Assembly: GCF_026013365.1 (NCBI RefSeq) | Contig: NZ_JAPDOE010000002.1 | Span: 124,001-188,000, forward strand | From: Paenibacillus sp. LS1 | Lineage (GTDB): Bacteria; Bacillota; Bacilli; Paenibacillales; Paenibacillaceae | DNA: 64,000 nucleotides | Direction of reading: 5' to 3' | Part shown: positions 61,839 to 64,000 of the stretch, piece after piece | Numbering within the stretch: the stretch's first letter is position 1 | How the letters are laid out: each line of letters opens with the position of its first letter | Notes under the pieces: model-generated | Database searches by the model: none | Told to the model about the DNA's origin: nothing | Seen by the model: the letters and a program-made list of their open reading frames with translations, nothing else | Made by a program: the position numbers and the translations under genes

Positions 61839-63503
61839 TCAAGCCATAAAACGCAATATATCCTCGATCTTCTTCCCATGAGAGATTACACCGTAGTTCA
61901 TCCAGCTCATAAAATCCACTTCATACACATTGCCACTCTTCACCGCAGGCAGGCGTTTCCATTCATCCCTTTCGAGCAGTTCGCGCTCATCTCCAGGTTT
62001 GGCAGAATTTCCAGTGTCAAATGTAATCAACAAATGATCCGCATTAAGCTGACTTAACTGCTTCAACCCAATGAAAATCCTCCGCTCGTGTCTTGTCCAT
62101 TGCTGCACACGGGAGTGCGGAGTCAGTCCAAGATCCTGATAAATTACAGGGCCCACGTAACCCTGCTGATCCCCATAGAGAGTAATATCTGAGGAAGATA
62201 TACGCAAGAAAGCTACCGTCTGACCACGCATATAACGTGCTAAACGACCCTTAGCCTCTAATGCCTTGTCCTCATACGCACCAATTACATCTTGAACCCG
62301 ATTTACCTTCCCCAATACATCGGCTGTCGATTTCAAAATGGAGCGCCAATCTTCTCCCAGATGATCGACGTAAAATGTGGGTGCCACATGCTCAAAGCGG
62401 TCCAAATTCCATCGATCATATCCCTTATCCAGCATGATAAAATCAGGTACATGGCCCAGATTAAATTGCGCATCCTGCTGGCTCACATCAAATTCAGGTA
62501 CATCATCCAACCCCAAATATTGCTGTCTGCCCCAGGAATGATGTGAACATTGCAATACGGGTTTTACACCTAGAGCCAACACAAAGTCTTCCAGATATGG
62601 AGCAAAGACACGAACCTCTTGACGGTGATGACGGCGGTACAATCCAGGTGAAATACCAGCATATTGCTTGAAACGGCGACCAAAATAATACTCGCTGCTA
62701 AATCCCACATTCTGTGCAATTTCATGGATACGGTCATCCGTCAGCTGCAATAGTTGTTTCGAGCGCTCCAACCGAACCGTATTCACATAATCAAGCGGAA
62801 GCTTGCCTGTAATTTTTTTGAATTGCCGAGTATAGCTTGCTCTGGTAAGACCAATATCTGCAGCGAGCTCATCCACGGTTATGGTCTGATCATAGTGGTC
62901 GCCAATATAGCGAATTGAATTTTGAAGACGTGCACGCTCATCGGGTGCTTCTGTTTCAGGATTACTCTGGCGAAGCAAAGCACGGAACCACTCCTGGAAA
63001 CGAAGCTGTACCTCCCATTGCTCTAGCCAATCGCAGGTGAACTGTTGACGCAGTATTTGTTCCAAGGCTTCGAGACAGGAACTCCACGGACTGTAACTGA
63101 GCTGCATAAGAGGTAGTATTGTCGGAGAATCTGTACTTTCGGGAAGTTCTTGCTGCTCTTCCGTGTTTCTTCTAGACAAAGCGTTCGAATTCTCTTCTTT
63201 CAATTCAGCCACCATTAGATCAAGCTTATAGTATTGCAAATCACTTTCTATTGAAGTAGAACCTTCTATTTTAATGGATGTTTCAGCGGGAACAAACATA
63301 ATCATTCCTTTTTCCAAATGAACTTCCCGATCTGAGCAAAGCATTGAACCCTTCCCAGACGTTACAACGAATAGAGAGTGGGAAGACGATATTCTGTATA
63401 GCAAACGTTTATCAATATGTGATGTGTTGTGATCTACGTATTCCATATGTTGAAGCGTGCATAGCCAGGGCATGGGAATCCATTGTATTATCGTGGGGCA
63501 CAT
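61839..63503 (-). CDS. AraC-family regulator fused to a siderophore-binding domain (Btr-like)
   Basis: A 554-residue activator: N-terminal cupin-like part, AraC helix-turn-helix region (about 190-290, ending VGFSSEYYFGRRFKQYAG) and a C-terminal periplasmic-binding-type domain (about 300-550). This is the build of Bacillus subtilis Btr (YbbB), which binds bacillibactin inside the cell and turns on siderophore uptake genes. The C-terminal domain resembles the partial binding protein at 63662-64000. A Fur box sits just upstream. The second in-frame ATG (63503) is best spaced from AAGGA. Confidence 0.87.
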   Translation of the reverse strand: MCPTIIQWIPMPWLCTLQHMEYVDHNTSHIDKRLLYRISSSHSLFVVTSGKGSMLCSDREVHLEKGMIMFVPAETSIKIEGSTSIESDLQYYKLDLMVAELKEENSNALSRRNTEEQQELPESTDSPTILPLMQLSYSPWSSCLEALEQILRQQFTCDWLEQWEVQLRFQEWFRALLRQSNPETEAPDERARLQNSIRYIGDHYDQTITVDELAADIGLTRASYTRQFKKITGKLPLDYVNTVRLERSKQLLQLTDDRIHEIAQNVGFSSEYYFGRRFKQYAGISPGLYRRHHRQEVRVFAPYLEDFVLALGVKPVLQCSHHSWGRQQYLGLDDVPEFDVSQQDAQFNLGHVPDFIMLDKGYDRWNLDRFEHVAPTFYVDHLGEDWRSILKSTADVLGKVNRVQDVIGAYEDKALEAKGRLARYMRGQTVAFLRISSSDITLYGDQQGYVGPVIYQDLGLTPHSRVQQWTRHERRIFIGLKQLSQLNADHLLITFDTGNSAKPGDERELLERDEWKRLPAVKSGNVYEVDFMSWMNYGVISHGKKIEDILRFMA

Positions 63504-63519
63504 GTTCATCTTCCTTAAC

Positions 63520-63534
63520 TGAGAATTATTATCA
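63520..63534. promoter_or_regulatory. Fur box upstream of the Btr-like regulator
   Basis: TGAGAATTATTATCA matches the classic 7-1-7 Fur consensus TGATAATNATTATCA at 13 of 14 defined positions. It lies 17 nt upstream of the start codon, so iron repression of the regulator is expected. Confidence 0.82.
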
Positions 63535-63552
63535 TTTAAAACAGTGTATACG

Positions 63553-63592
63553 AAAAAAGAAAGCTCTTCAACCCTGGCTGAAGAACTTTCTT
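63553..63592 (-). terminator. Terminator downstream of the siderophore-binding protein gene
   Basis: Stem AGAAAG-TCTTCA with TGAAGA-CTTTCT (one bulge on each side), followed by a T-run on the minus strand, about 70 nt past the stop. Confidence 0.8.
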
Positions 63593-63661
63593 ATGGGATT
63601 ATGCTCGAATCAATTTCATAACTCACTAAAAATGGATTAAGGTCTTATGAAATTGATTCAC

Positions 63662-64000
63662 TTATGGAGTCATTTTTGCCAACAGATCATCAATTTTCAT
63701 GGAATTTGCTGTAATCGCACCTGATTGCCAATGTGCTCTTTCCATGATATACACCTGATTGTTCTTAACCGCCGGAAGAGACTGCCACAACTTGCTGTCA
63801 AGTACCTTCAAAGCTTCCTTGTTCTCGGGGGAAGACCATTCACCATTGGAAGGGAAAATAATAAGATGATCCGCATCAAGTTGCGGGATGGCCTCCTCAG
63901 ACAAGATTTCCTGATATTCTTCCATCTTGCTAACCAGAGGATGAGGTGTTAGACCAAGCTCCGAATAAATAAATCCGGTAAATCGATTCTTCACACCGAA
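63662..64000 (-). CDS. Iron-siderophore ABC transporter substrate-binding protein, C-terminal part
   Basis: At least 112 residues of a TroA/FhuD-type binding protein; the frame runs off the right edge of the window, so the N-terminus is missing. SELGLTPHPLV, LDADHLIIF, LWQSLPAVKNNQVYIM and KIDDLL are typical of the C-terminal lobe, and closely match the sensor domain of the adjacent Btr-like regulator. It probably delivers the siderophore that the regulator senses. Confidence 0.85.
   Translation of the reverse strand, partial: FGVKNRFTGFIYSELGLTPHPLVSKMEEYQEILSEEAIPQLDADHLIIFPSNGEWSSPENKEALKVLDSKLWQSLPAVKNNQVYIMERAHWQSGAITANSMKIDDLLAKMTP

Noticed and set aside
1-64000. CRISPR array, rRNA or tRNA genes
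   Set aside because: No regularly spaced direct repeats and no recognisable rRNA or tRNA sequence were seen on either strand while reading the window.

Overview
The window looks like a chromosome segment from a Paenibacillus-type, spore-forming Firmicute. The reasons are strong GGAGG ribosome binding sites, TTG/GTG starts, a spore-coat transglutaminase (Tgl), a GlgC/GlgD pair, a DHH manganese pyrophosphatase (PpaC), a Btr-like AraC regulator fused to a siderophore-binding domain, and many Opp/Dpp-type transporters and glycoside hydrolases. No rRNA, tRNA or CRISPR array was seen.

Layout. 1-10 kb: carbohydrate use, with a GH29 fucosidase, a trehalose operon (phosphotrehalase, then a trehalose PTS permease with fused EIIA, preceded by a TreR-like operator), a dicarboxylate symporter, a metallo-hydrolase and a second GH13 glucosidase. 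10-16 kb: VanZ protein, a broken GyrI-like gene, then glycogen genes glgC-glgD-glgP. 16.4-21.0 kb: an AT-rich insert. 21-28 kb: a tightly overlapping seven-gene operon (oligopeptide-type ABC transporter, class V aminotransferase, amidohydrolase). 28-46 kb: mostly housekeeping or accessory single genes (Fe-alcohol dehydrogenase, M3 peptidase, hybrid kinase, Tgl, an IF-3 paralogue, PpaC, LTA synthase-like protein, a PPDK-like protein without its phosphohistidine domain). 46-60 kb: a divergent locus with four paralogous cytosine-deaminase-like amidohydrolases and a binding protein on the minus strand, and the matching permeases/ATPases, a two-component system and an SSS-type transporter on the plus strand. 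60-64 kb: secreted proteins and a Fur-box-preceded siderophore regulator next to a partial siderophore-binding protein.

The most striking object is at 16444-20976. Two genes facing each other (a STAND-like ATPase and an ATP-grasp ligase, stops 10 nt apart) are bracketed by a perfect 30-bp inverted repeat. Each repeat contains a tyrosine-recombinase-type core (11-bp arm, 7-bp spacer, 11-bp arm), and the ribosome binding site of each gene lies inside the inner arm. A complete tyrosine recombinase gene lies directly outside the right site. Inversion would exchange which gene sits behind the left promoter region and which sits behind the recombinase, keeping both start sites intact. At the right site the two arms are perfectly complementary and would pair the Shine-Dalgarno sequence into a hairpin; at the left site they are not. 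This suggests a DNA switch with an open and a closed position.

A second item is a ~110-nt structured element present twice, upstream of glgP and of ppaC, in the same sense as the downstream gene, with compensatory base changes in at least two helices. It is either a 5'-leader RNA or a dispersed structured repeat.
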